From Dehalococcoidia bacterium (GTDB lineage: Bacteria; Chloroflexota; Dehalococcoidia; Lucifugimonadales; UBA826), in the NCBI GenBank assembly GCA_029936675.1, contig JAPYSB010000011.1:1-60901 (forward strand): 60,901 bases of DNA, in the 5' to 3' direction. How positions within the stretch are numbered: the first letter of the stretch is position 1; every line of letters begins with the position of its first letter. The position numbers and the translations under genes are program-made. Positions 42,398 through 50,504 of this stretch are shown here, one piece after another. The notes beneath the pieces were generated by a model. The model saw only the letters and a list, made by a program, of their open reading frames with translations, was not told the DNA's origin and made no database searches.

Positions 42398-43540
42398 ATG
42401 ACAACTTTTACGCAAAAAGATCCTGTTTTCGTAGTGGTCCAACTGTCCGGTGGCAATGATTTCATGAACACATTAGTGCCATATTCTAATCCCGCTTATT
42501 ACGATAACAGGAAATTTCTCAATATATCTGAAGAAGATGTTTTGCCGTTGGATGGAACTTTAGGTTGGCACCCTGAGATGGCTCCTTTCAAGGAGCTGTA
42601 CGATAGAGGTATGGTTTCTGTTGTCCAGGGAATTGGCTACCCAGATTCTAATCGCAGTCATTTTAGAGGTATGGATATATGGCATACCTGTGCACCAGAT
42701 GAGGTTTCGACGATTGGATGGCTTGGTAATGTGATTGAGCAGCTAGATCCTAGCGGAGATAATCCGCTTACAGGAGTTAATTTTGGTGTGGGGCTGCCAA
42801 GGGCAATGTCAAAAGCTGGAGTTCCGGTCACGAGTGTATCCAACTTAGACGAATATGGATTAATGAGTGGAATTTCTGCTCAACAACAGCGAGTTCAGGC
42901 TCTCCAAATTTTTAAAGATATGTACGGTCAAGCTGTGGGGTCCGGACCAGTTATGGACTATTTGTCCCGTACCGGGATGGATGTATTGTCTGGGGCTGAT
43001 TTAATTAAGGTAGCGCCACAACAATATGAGTCAACTGTGGAATATGCAGATAATCCAATAGCCAAGTCCCTGAGAGATGTGGCCCGCGTTCATACAGCTA
43101 ATTTGGGAACCCGTGTTTTCTACACACAACAGGGCGGATATGATACGCATGCCAATCAACTGCCTGTTCAGCCTGGCCTATTTAGAGATATGTCCAGGGC
43201 CGTTAATGATTTCTTTGCTGATTTGGAAGAACACGACGCTGATGAAAATGTCGTTATGCTTATTTTCTCTGAGTTTGGGAGAAGAATTAATGACAACGGT
43301 TCAGGCACGGATCATGGGTCCGGAGGAGGAGCATATTTGGTGGGGAAACCAGTGGCAGGAGGTTTATATTCCGAATACCCCTCCCTCGAGCGTGATAAGT
43401 GGGAAAAGGGAGAAGATTTGGCTCATACAATTGATTTTCGAGGCATATATGGAACAGTCATTGAGCAGTGGCTGGGGCTTGAAGCAGCGCCGATAGTGTA
43501 TGGGAATTTCGAACAGATTAATCCTTTTAGAGCAAACTAG
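42398..43540 (+). CDS. DUF1501 family protein without a Tat signal
   Basis: The 380-aa protein shows the DUF1501 pattern VFVVVQLSGGNDFMNTLVPY at the start, QGIGYPDSNRSHFRGMDIWHT, TQQGGYDTHANQ and FSEFGRRINDNGSGTDHGSG. DUF1501 proteins are predicted sulfatase-like or alkaline-phosphatase-like enzymes, usually exported by the Tat system. Here the N-terminus lacks a twin-arginine signal, so a cytoplasmic form is likely unless export uses another route. It is 32 bases after DUF1800. Confidence 0.85.
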   Translation: MTTFTQKDPVFVVVQLSGGNDFMNTLVPYSNPAYYDNRKFLNISEEDVLPLDGTLGWHPEMAPFKELYDRGMVSVVQGIGYPDSNRSHFRGMDIWHTCAPDEVSTIGWLGNVIEQLDPSGDNPLTGVNFGVGLPRAMSKAGVPVTSVSNLDEYGLMSGISAQQQRVQALQIFKDMYGQAVGSGPVMDYLSRTGMDVLSGADLIKVAPQQYESTVEYADNPIAKSLRDVARVHTANLGTRVFYTQQGGYDTHANQLPVQPGLFRDMSRAVNDFFADLEEHDADENVVMLIFSEFGRRINDNGSGTDHGSGGGAYLVGKPVAGGLYSEYPSLERDKWEKGEDLAHTIDFRGIYGTVIEQWLGLEAAPIVYGNFEQINPFRAN

Positions 43541-43559
43541 AATATAGGAGGCGGTGGCA

Positions 43560-44558
43560 ATGACATTACCATTCGAATTATTGAGATCAGGATATCCATA
43601 CTATATGACTTTGGGTCAGAGAAGAGTGACATCCAATCCGGTAGATATTGGGTTCGGCAAGGAGAATGTATATGTTCTGACTCGGGGAGGATTGGGAAAC
43701 GAGGTTCGGGTGATCAATTGGGAGGATGAGAATCTGGGTACCCGAGGAGGCGCGAGCCTGTTCCAATGGCCAGCAGCTCTCCTAGTTGATGAGGATGAAA
43801 ACCTATATGTCACAGACGAGGCAAACCATAAAGTTGTCGTGATGGATAAAGATGGAGAGCATATCAATACTTGGGGAGAAAAAGGTTCCGAACCAGGACA
43901 ACTAAATCGCCCATCTGGAATGTCTTTTGACGCAGAAGGCAACATCGTACTTTCAGATGCAATGAATAGTCGGATTCAAAGATTTACGAGGGATGGAAAA
44001 CACTTACAGGCATTTGGTGAATTTGGGGATGGGGAAGGGGAATTAAATATGCCCTGGGGTTTAACGGTAGATCAATTCGGAGATATTTTCGTTGCCGACT
44101 GGAAAAATGATAGGGTTCAGAGGTTCACCTCTGAAGGAGAATTTAAATCTGCTATAGGCTCGCATGGTACTGAGAAAGGAGAGTTTCGCAGGCCATCTTC
44201 GGTAGCCGTTGACGGCCATGGGGATATATACGTTTCTGACTGGCAAAATGACCGAGTGCAGCTTTTTAATAGGGATGAGAGATACATACAAAGTTTCCAT
44301 GGGAACGCTTCGCTTTCTAGGTCTGGGAAACAATATATTTTGAGTAATCTGGTTACCCTAAGGCTGCGTGCCGAGGGTGATTTTGAGAAAACCCAGCGAT
44401 TGAACGCTCCTATGATGGTGAAAGTGGATGATCAATTCAGATTGTTCATAACGGATTTTGGAAATCACAGGATTCAGATTTACCAGAAAGACGCGGTTGA
44501 GTTGTCTGAAACGGAGATAGCTCCTAAGATGAGAAACCCCATCTTATTTACCACCTAA
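43560..44558 (+). CDS. NHL-repeat beta-propeller protein
   Basis: This protein (332 aa) is a run of NHL repeats. Examples are LVDEDENLYVTDEANHKV, SFDAEGNIVLSDAMNSRI, TVDQFGDIFVADWKNDRV, AVDGHGDIYVSDWQNDRV and KVDDQFRLFITDFGNHRI. These form a six-blade or larger propeller. ATG 43560 has AGGAGG eight bases upstream; GTG 43554 is too close. Position after DUF1800/DUF1501 suggests a shared process. It has no catalytic motif and no signal peptide. Confidence 0.8.
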   Translation: MTLPFELLRSGYPYYMTLGQRRVTSNPVDIGFGKENVYVLTRGGLGNEVRVINWEDENLGTRGGASLFQWPAALLVDEDENLYVTDEANHKVVVMDKDGEHINTWGEKGSEPGQLNRPSGMSFDAEGNIVLSDAMNSRIQRFTRDGKHLQAFGEFGDGEGELNMPWGLTVDQFGDIFVADWKNDRVQRFTSEGEFKSAIGSHGTEKGEFRRPSSVAVDGHGDIYVSDWQNDRVQLFNRDERYIQSFHGNASLSRSGKQYILSNLVTLRLRAEGDFEKTQRLNAPMMVKVDDQFRLFITDFGNHRIQIYQKDAVELSETEIAPKMRNPILFTT

Positions 44559-44573
44559 TTTCCACCATCTGAC

Positions 44574-44954
44574 TCAGATTTTTCTTTTGCTACGTATGTA
44601 GTTAGCGTAGTCCAAAACGGACTGCCATTCTTCATCTGTTAGGTCAGCTATGGCTCTAATCCGCATTGAATCGTCGGTATTAACTGGCTGAGTAAATATG
44701 CTTTCATCGATGTATTTGGCGAGCAATGCCAGCCTGTTATATGGAAGTCCTAGAGTCGTGGAAATGTTTCGCAAAGTTTTCACGGAAGGTTGAATTTTAC
44801 CCCCCTCCAAATGTGCTACGTATGCGTTACTCATTCCTAACATTCTGGAGAATTCTCTTTGGGAAAGCTTTTTTTCTAGCCGGACTTCTTTCACCAAACT
44901 GGCTAGCCCAAAATACTGTTTATCTTTGTCAGGTATATGGTCTGGATTAGTCAT
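44574..44954 (-). CDS. XRE-family transcription regulator
   Basis: The short protein (126 aa) has an N-terminal helix-turn-helix (about residues 30-55; LSQREFSRMLGMSNAYVAHLEGG) of the Cro/C1/XRE type. It is followed by a helical C-terminal domain (LTDEEWQSVLDYANYIRS). ATG 44954 has AGGA nine bases upstream; a longer frame to 45008 starts at TTG with no ribosome site. The nearest inverted-repeat operator candidate is 127 bases upstream, in the promoter of the ncRNA candidate, so autoregulation or regulation of that RNA is possible. Confidence 0.83.
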   Translation of the reverse strand: MTNPDHIPDKDKQYFGLASLVKEVRLEKKLSQREFSRMLGMSNAYVAHLEGGKIQPSVKTLRNISTTLGLPYNRLALLAKYIDESIFTQPVNTDDSMRIRAIADLTDEEWQSVLDYANYIRSKRKI

Positions 44955-45080
44955 ATTAAGCATTCCTATGCTTGTATCATAACTGCGCTGATAGGGTTTG
45001 AGGAACAATGTTTCGATAAATGAAATTTAATTACTATCATTAACTAAAAAAACAAAATATATTAGATGTAATGTTCGGAA

Positions 45081-45114
45081 AATATTTGACAACACAGAAC
45101 AAATATTCTATTAT
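45081..45114 (+). promoter_or_regulatory. Near-consensus sigma-70 promoter overlapped by an operator-like inverted repeat
   Basis: TTGACA (45086-45091), a 17-base spacer and TATTAT (45109-45114) form a near-consensus promoter on the + strand. The perfect inverted repeat AATATTTG (45081-45088) / CAAATATT (45100-45107), with an 11-base gap, covers the -35 box and most of the spacer. A shorter TGTTC/GAACA repeat (45072-45076, 45097-45101) overlaps it. This is the shape of a repressor site; the adjacent XRE protein is a candidate binder. Confidence 0.7.
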
Positions 45115-45120
45115 ATAGTT

Positions 45121-45206
45121 ACATTTTAATAGCCGCTCCTCCAGATTATTAAAGCGGCAGAGGGTATCCCCTAGTTTTGGTTCTTTTAACCGGCTGGGGG
45201 ATTTTC
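45121..45206 (+). ncRNA. Candidate small non-coding RNA of about 85 nt
   Basis: Transcription from the upstream promoter would start near 45121. The RNA has a first hairpin (GCCGCT 45132-45137 with AGCGGC 45153-45158). A second, long one pairs ATCCCCTAG (45166-45174) with CTGGGGGAT (45194-45202) and GGTT (45179-45182) with AACC (45188-45191) around CTTTT. This ends in TTTTC and then TTTT, so it is a terminator. No ORF fits between. Both neighbouring genes are on the other strand, so the RNA is orphan. Confidence 0.55.
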
Positions 45207-45222
45207 ATTTTGTCTTGACCAA

Positions 45223-46302
45223 TTAGGCCTTCAATTTGTGAACCATCTCCATATCTAGAGAGACTCCAAGCCCAGGCCCATTGGGAACTTCCAGGTACCC
45301 GTTAGTTATCTGCAAGGGTTCAGACAGTATAGGGTGTTCGTCCCTGATTGAAACTGATTCAATGTTATATTCTTGAGCGTATGGAGCACCTGGGGTTGCC
45401 GCCACAAAATGTGCGTGGGCCACGGTACTGATGGTTGGTTGAGTATTGTGGCAGGTTATAGGAATTCCAAGAGATTCTGCTAAATTAGCTATTTTAATTA
45501 GAGTTGTGAAACCAGGCGTTTTAACAATGTCCGGTTGAATGATATCTACTTTCCCTCTTATCATGAGTTCTTTGTACTCATATAGGCTATATATCATTTC
45601 TCCAGAGGCAATGGGAATATCAAGTGCCTCTGCCACGTTAGCGAGGCCGGGTAGATCGTAATGAGGTCGAGGTTCTTCAAAGTGGAACACTCTCAATTCT
45701 TCAAGTTGTTTACCTATTTCGATTGCATGATGCACGGAGTAAGCCCCATTCACGTCTACTAATATGTCAATGTCGTCACCCACTGCCTTTCTTACTTCAG
45801 TCACAGTGGCTATTGTCTGATCTGCAGAGTCGTCAATCCTGCCTGGAACCGCACTGTGTAATTTATAGCCTGTATAACCTTTCTCTACAAACGATAGGGC
45901 TCTATTTGCTTCCTGGAGTGGTGTTAGGTTTCGCGCCATTGAACTAGCGTATACAGGTACCTTTTCTCTCACCTTTCCTCCGAGCAGTTGGTAAATGGGT
46001 AAGTTGAGAATTTTTCCTTTAAGATCCCACATTGCAATATCCAAACCTGCAATACCGATCCAAATGGCCCCGCCTATTTCCATAGCCTGACCCGCTGTTG
46101 CCATATCTCTAAATCTGGCTTCAGTGTCGATTGGGTCTTTACCTAAGATGGCAGGTGCGAGAAGTTCTTCCACTACTGTCTTGGTTACTAATGGTTGTCG
46201 TCTGAAACATTCCCCGATGCCGGTGATACCTTCGTCTGTATGAATGAAAACAAAAGGGTGAAGTTTTTCCAATACTACATACTCAATTGAGCTTATTTTC
46301 AT
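45223..46302 (-). CDS. Enolase-superfamily protein (MR-type, KxH variant)
   Basis: The 359-aa protein is another MR/MLE enolase. Metal ligands are Asp183 (VDVNGAY), Glu209 (FEEP) and Glu235 (SGEM). The base motif is Lys147-x-His149 (GYKLHSA), so the second Lys of the classical KxK motif is His. His285 (ITCHNTQP) is the other probable base. AAGG eight bases upstream supports ATG 46302. Together with 19606-20769 and 38259-39356, three paralogues with different active sites are in this window. Substrate unknown; the CaiB-type gene lies directly upstream. Confidence 0.85.
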   Translation of the reverse strand: MKISSIEYVVLEKLHPFVFIHTDEGITGIGECFRRQPLVTKTVVEELLAPAILGKDPIDTEARFRDMATAGQAMEIGGAIWIGIAGLDIAMWDLKGKILNLPIYQLLGGKVREKVPVYASSMARNLTPLQEANRALSFVEKGYTGYKLHSAVPGRIDDSADQTIATVTEVRKAVGDDIDILVDVNGAYSVHHAIEIGKQLEELRVFHFEEPRPHYDLPGLANVAEALDIPIASGEMIYSLYEYKELMIRGKVDIIQPDIVKTPGFTTLIKIANLAESLGIPITCHNTQPTISTVAHAHFVAATPGAPYAQEYNIESVSIRDEHPILSEPLQITNGYLEVPNGPGLGVSLDMEMVHKLKA

Positions 46303-46327
46303 TTGTATGACCTTAAATTGATTGTTT

Positions 46328-48616
46328 CTATCCCACTATTCTCTTTGATCTAAGAGTCACTATATTCTCTTCCAAAAATCCAAGTTCTCGCAGTACTTGA
46401 TCTGTATGTTCTCCATGGTCTGGGGCCGGTAAATCTAGTTTCCCGGGAGTTCGTGAAAATCTAAAGGGGAGCCCTTGCAGTTTTATGTGCCCTAAATTGT
46501 ATGAATCATTTTCAGTAATGAGACCGAGTGCATGTGCTTGAGGGTCATCATGAATTACTCGGAGGCTCCTATTTGCAGCGCATTTCACCCCTGATTTCCG
46601 GAAAATATCTATCCATACAGATACTTGAGCACTTATAAATAATGATTCAAGTTTTTGATTGAGAACGGTTTGATTCTCTGCTCGGGACTCTTTGTTATGT
46701 CTAGCTAAATCAGGCACTCCTGCTGCGTGGCACATCTTGTTCCATTCGATGTCTTCTTTACAGGAAAGAAAAAACCATCCATCCTCGGCTTCATAAAGCC
46801 TGTAGTCGACCGATTGACCTACCGATGTTAGCCTGGGTTTTGTTGGCTTATTTGGATAATTGAAATATTCTGCCGCTTGATACGCGAAGGCAGCGTTCAC
46901 TAAAGAAATTTCAACATGCTGACCTTTGTTATGCCGGGATCGATAATACAAAGCCGAGACGATCCCATATGCTGATAATATCGCTGATGTGTAGTCAGAG
47001 GCGGCAATTCTTAAGAAGACAGGATTTCCAGAGCCCCCTTGATCTTTCATTGCACCCCCTTGGGCCTGAATCAGAGGATCGAAGGCAGGATATTCACTGA
47101 ATGGCCCAGTGAGACCATAACCATTTACCGTTGAGTAAATAATTTTAGGATTTACCTTACGAAGGCTCTCGTAATCAACACCCAGATTTTCAGCTATCCC
47201 TCCTCTGTAGTTTTCTGTAACAACATCAGCTTCCTTGACCAACTGATGAAATATATTTAATCCTTTAGGGTCTTTCAGGTTTAGAATCATTCCTCTCTTG
47301 CCCTGATTCCACCCTTGAAATGCGGCTCCATTTTGTCTGAACCCATCTCCGGCGAACGATTCTATTTTTAATACATCGGCTCCAAGATCTGCCAATAGAG
47401 TCGTTCCATAGGCTCCAGCTATATAGCCAGTAAGATCTACGATCTTTATTCCATCTAAAGGATGCTGGCTCATTTTCCCTAGAGGAATCGGCTTTTTTGG
47501 AATGCAAGTTGCTAACAAAGAATTATCTTCTCCCGGGTACCTCGCTGGCCCAGGTGTGGGGGACTTCGAAACAGAGAATTTCAAAGGAGGTGAAACCTGA
47601 GTTGTTAATCCTAATTCAGGGTCTTCTATTTTTTGCAGCATTCCGTTGTGGATGACTTGTGGGTGCCGGGAAAACCATTCTCGAGTCTCGGCTGGTGCGC
47701 ATGGCACGTCGTTTTTCCTGAGGATATTTAACCAATGCTCTCTGGAGTTGGAAGCGAAAATTGGCTCTAGTATCTCTGCCAAATCCGACCAGTGTTCTGG
47801 GGGAATATTCCAAGGTGCTTCCAAAAAGCGAACATCCTCCAACAAATCAAAGCATTCCAGGGCTATGCATAACTTATTCCAGAAAACATTATTTCCACAT
47901 GCCACGAAGATCCAGTCATCTGAACACTTGTACAAACGATATACTGGTAAGCCAGTTGATGGCCCTGGGCCTCTTCGCCTTGCTGGAGTAATCACTTTTT
48001 CACCATCGATGAACCCTGTAGCTTGCATCGCCGTTGATCCCGCATAGAGAGGAACTTCGATTTTCTGCCCTAATCCACTGGTTTCCCTTTCAAATAATGC
48101 TGCAGATACGGCAAGAGACGCTGTGAAGGCTGTACCGTAGGTAGGAAACGGTAGTTGAACGTATAGTGGAGTCCCAGTCTCTCCACCTTGCCCTTCATGT
48201 ATACCTGTATAGGTACCGATAGTACCTTCATCCCCCGAGATATCAGCCATTGGACCAACATCTCCATAGGGAGGTATCGAACAATGCAAGATCGTGGGAT
48301 TGATTTTGGAAAGATTCTCGTAATCAAGAAAAATAGCTTTGGCTTCAGACAGGAGCCAGGTAGTAACAATAACATCAGAAGATTTAATGAGAGAGTGGAG
48401 ATTCTGCATTTCCTTGTCAGAGGAAAGATCTAAACAGATACTTTTTTTACCTCGATTATAGAATCTATAATTTGGATCAGAACGTAATGGATCCCCGCCA
48501 AGGGGCTCTATTTTAATTACCTCGGCTCCCATATCACTCATCAAAAGAGACGTATACATTCCCGGAATATCGCGGCTAAAATCTAAGATTCTTATGTCGG
48601 AAAAAACACCTGTCAC
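46328..48616 (-). CDS. Tandem CaiB/BaiF CoA-transferase (two-domain fusion)
   Basis: This is a 762-aa fusion of two class III CoA-transferase domains, about 1-380 and 385-762. Each starts with the family opening: IRILDFSRDIPGMYTSLLMSDMGAEVIKIEP, and IKIVDLTGYIAGAYGTTLLADLGADVLKIE. The catalytic Asp of the family is present in the second domain (RIAASDYTSAILSAYG) but is absent from the matching place in the first (LPFPTYGTAFTAS). The first may be a structural half; a single chain with both folds could mimic the intertwined dimer. It is upstream of an enolase gene. Substrate unknown. Confidence 0.85.
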   Translation of the reverse strand: MTGVFSDIRILDFSRDIPGMYTSLLMSDMGAEVIKIEPLGGDPLRSDPNYRFYNRGKKSICLDLSSDKEMQNLHSLIKSSDVIVTTWLLSEAKAIFLDYENLSKINPTILHCSIPPYGDVGPMADISGDEGTIGTYTGIHEGQGGETGTPLYVQLPFPTYGTAFTASLAVSAALFERETSGLGQKIEVPLYAGSTAMQATGFIDGEKVITPARRRGPGPSTGLPVYRLYKCSDDWIFVACGNNVFWNKLCIALECFDLLEDVRFLEAPWNIPPEHWSDLAEILEPIFASNSREHWLNILRKNDVPCAPAETREWFSRHPQVIHNGMLQKIEDPELGLTTQVSPPLKFSVSKSPTPGPARYPGEDNSLLATCIPKKPIPLGKMSQHPLDGIKIVDLTGYIAGAYGTTLLADLGADVLKIESFAGDGFRQNGAAFQGWNQGKRGMILNLKDPKGLNIFHQLVKEADVVTENYRGGIAENLGVDYESLRKVNPKIIYSTVNGYGLTGPFSEYPAFDPLIQAQGGAMKDQGGSGNPVFLRIAASDYTSAILSAYGIVSALYYRSRHNKGQHVEISLVNAAFAYQAAEYFNYPNKPTKPRLTSVGQSVDYRLYEAEDGWFFLSCKEDIEWNKMCHAAGVPDLARHNKESRAENQTVLNQKLESLFISAQVSVWIDIFRKSGVKCAANRSLRVIHDDPQAHALGLITENDSYNLGHIKLQGLPFRFSRTPGKLDLPAPDHGEHTDQVLRELGFLEENIVTLRSKRIVG

Positions 48617-48640
48617 TGCCTGGATTATTCTCCTATTGGA

Positions 48641-48874
48641 TCATTTAAATTTAGCTTTCATTACTCTAACTTCATCAAGCATCCTTTGCTCCGTAATAGA
48701 GGTAGGTAGGTTCGTGGAGTTTTTAAGCATTTTTTCACGTAGATCAAGAAAATCCAATGCGTGATCCTTGCATCTGAAATGGTTGTCCATTAGGAGTATT
48801 AATTGAGTTTTTTTATTTTTCTCTATTCTTGTGACGTTATCGCTGTCACAGTCTGTACATAATTCTTCTCTCAT
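48641..48874 (-). CDS. Small Cys-rich protein
   Basis: This 77-aa protein begins MREELCTDCDSDNVTR and has a later CKDH (around residue 35). The C-x2-C and C-x2-H pairs could form a small zinc site, but spacing is unusual. The remainder is helical and charged (EKMLKNSTNLPTSITEQRMLDEVRVMKAKFK). GGGATT lies upstream of the ATG. It sits 24 bases before the CaiB-type gene on the same strand and may share its transcript. No function is assigned. Confidence 0.5.
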   Translation of the reverse strand: MREELCTDCDSDNVTRIEKNKKTQLILLMDNHFRCKDHALDFLDLREKMLKNSTNLPTSITEQRMLDEVRVMKAKFK

Positions 48875-49215
48875 TTTAATCCCAATTTGATTTCTACAAG
48901 AAGATTTTCTCTAGCTACGTACCATATCAAATTAAACCTCATCATGGGCACATCACCACAGGATAAGCATTACTAATCTTTGAGGAGGTATGAGTATGGC
49001 CCACCCATGTTCGTTAAAATCCTCTTTTACTACCAAGCCTGATATTTAACTACCATCGGGAAGAGTCCTTTTTGGTTGTCTCCAGAAAGCTCGATAAAAA
49101 CGAGCAGAAAAGTGCGATGAAATAAATCTGTCAAATGGTCGGTTATTAGTGAATAAAATATTATCAGGTGTCAATTTCCAAAAAAAAACCTGATTAGGAA
49201 ATTTAGGAGAATGTA
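48875..49215. other. Intergenic region between divergent genes
   Basis: The 341-base gap has a strong ribosome-site-like GGAGG (48984-48988) that would start a 17-codon peptide (ATG 48996 to TAA 49049). Without more evidence this is probably chance or a leader peptide. A small hairpin GCTCG/CGAGC lies near 49090. No RNA gene was recognised. Confidence 0.35.
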
Positions 49216-49842
49216 ATGAGCAATCAAAAATTAGTCAGTTTATCTCTGGCAGTTTTTCCAATACTAGCTTTTGCCGGTTGGATAATACTTGGCGCAATAC
49301 TGGGATTTGATAATGGTCCGCATGAGCCACAATCGTACATAACTGCATTAGGGGCAAACAGTGATGCGGTAAAAATTATTTTCCCAATCATTACATTATT
49401 TTTCATTATAGTAATTGGAGGATTGGGCTTTATAAGTAACTCGATGGAAGGAGGCTCTGGTCATTTTATGGCGAGATTTGGTTTCCTGCTTATGGTTATT
49501 GCCGCACCAGGATTTGTAACGGAGGGAGGCCTGCAAATGGGCGCGGCTGAAGCGGCTTCGCTCGGATCATTACAGACAGCTCAGACTTTATTTGCAGCAG
49601 GTGGCGCAATTGGTGCATTAGCTACTGCACTCATGTTTATTGGATTCTTAGTTATAGGGTTAGGCATACTAAAACAAAAAAACTTTCATGTAATTATCGC
49701 CGCAGTTATGGTGATAGCCGGGATATTTACCACAGCTATATGTGTCATCGATTACAGTAACCAATTGATTGTAATTGGGTATGTTGGGTTTTGTTTGGCT
49801 ACCTCTGCTCTTGGGATAAGTTTATTACGGTCCGCAGAATAA
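49216..49842 (+). CDS. Multi-pass membrane protein, DUF998-like
   Basis: The 208-aa protein has about six hydrophobic segments (near 8-30, 55-75, 82-104, 120-150, 155-178 and 182-203). The pattern AGWIILGAILG at the start and regularly spaced helices is like DUF998 membrane proteins. A stretch GFVTEGGLQMGAAEAAS lies between helices 3 and 4. GGAGAA precedes ATG 49216. Function is unknown. A long perfect hairpin follows directly. Confidence 0.7.
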   Translation: MSNQKLVSLSLAVFPILAFAGWIILGAILGFDNGPHEPQSYITALGANSDAVKIIFPIITLFFIIVIGGLGFISNSMEGGSGHFMARFGFLLMVIAAPGFVTEGGLQMGAAEAASLGSLQTAQTLFAAGGAIGALATALMFIGFLVIGLGILKQKNFHVIIAAVMVIAGIFTTAICVIDYSNQLIVIGYVGFCLATSALGISLLRSAE

Positions 49843-49844
49843 AT

Positions 49845-49891
49845 TTTGGGATGATTGGCAGCGTTCCAGCGATGCTGCCAATCATCCCAAA
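49845..49891. terminator. 18-bp perfect hairpin between convergent genes
   Basis: TTTGGGATGATTGGCAGC (49845-49862) is exactly complementary to GCTGCCAATCATCCCAAA (49874-49891), with an 11-base loop. It starts three bases after the + strand stop and lies 52 bases from the stop of the converging minus-strand gene. No T run follows, but the stem is long enough to stop transcription or protect mRNA ends from either side. Confidence 0.6.
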
Positions 49892-49943
49892 GTATGGCGG
49901 TTGAACCACAATAGCTGAAGAATACACGTTCTCTATGTGACTG

Positions 49944-50471
49944 TTAGGGTACGAAGCCGATAGCCTTCCCGGCTGTTTTTGGAACAGGGTTTCCTTCCAA
50001 TTCGGCGTACACCTCATTGGCAAATTCAATCAGGTTAGGTTGGTTTATGATAGGCCTACCTGACTGGACATAATACTGGCGACCACCAACAGAATCCATG
50101 AGGCCATCGAATCTTTTAATGTAATACCCTGGTAAATTTCTATTTCTATTTAACCCCCACTCAGTGTTTGTTAGTAGGTACCCAGCCCTTAGATGTGCTG
50201 ACAATCCGTCAAGGTCTGGAACATCTAAATTATCCAAACCCTCGTGTCTTTTTGCATAGAATTGCCGCAGAGAGTCACTAGTTGTTCGAGACTGTAAATA
50301 TTGAAGAAGTAAACCTAGGGAAGTTAGAGTGAGCTCTCTGTCGGCATCTTCGTGAGCTCTTGACAACACTTTGCGTTGTAATACAAGCTCCCCTGCTAGA
50401 AAGAATGCAACCACCGGGGTCGCTGCTCCAGTCAGTATTTGCGCTACGGCAATGGTAAGTTCTGTATCCAT
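49944..50471 (-). CDS. Hypothetical membrane-anchored protein
   Basis: The 175-aa protein has one hydrophobic segment near its N-terminus (TIAVAQILTGAATPVVAFFLAG, about 5-27). A soluble domain with helical character follows (LTLTSLGLLLQYLQS, HLRAGYLLTNTEWGL). I recognise no family. AGGAGG five bases upstream of ATG 50471 is an excellent ribosome site. That site is inside a 10-bp hairpin, so translation is likely regulated. Confidence 0.6.
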   Translation of the reverse strand: MDTELTIAVAQILTGAATPVVAFFLAGELVLQRKVLSRAHEDADRELTLTSLGLLLQYLQSRTTSDSLRQFYAKRHEGLDNLDVPDLDGLSAHLRAGYLLTNTEWGLNRNRNLPGYYIKRFDGLMDSVGGRQYYVQSGRPIINQPNLIEFANEVYAELEGNPVPKTAGKAIGFVP

Positions 50472-50504
50472 ATCAGCCTCCTGAGATATATTCCGGAGGC
50501 TGAT
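50472..50504 (-). promoter_or_regulatory. Hairpin that hides the ribosome binding site of the gene at 49944-50471
   Basis: In the mRNA (minus strand) ATCAGCCTCC, a 13-base loop and GGAGGCTGAT form a perfect 10-bp stem that ends at the base before the AUG. The Shine-Dalgarno sequence is in the 3' arm, so it is sequestered. This is the layout of an RNA thermometer or a translational repressor site. Confidence 0.6.

Noticed and set aside
48996-49049. 17-codon peptide with strong ribosome site
   Set aside because: Very short, unconserved by inspection, no function; mentioned only within the intergenic entry.
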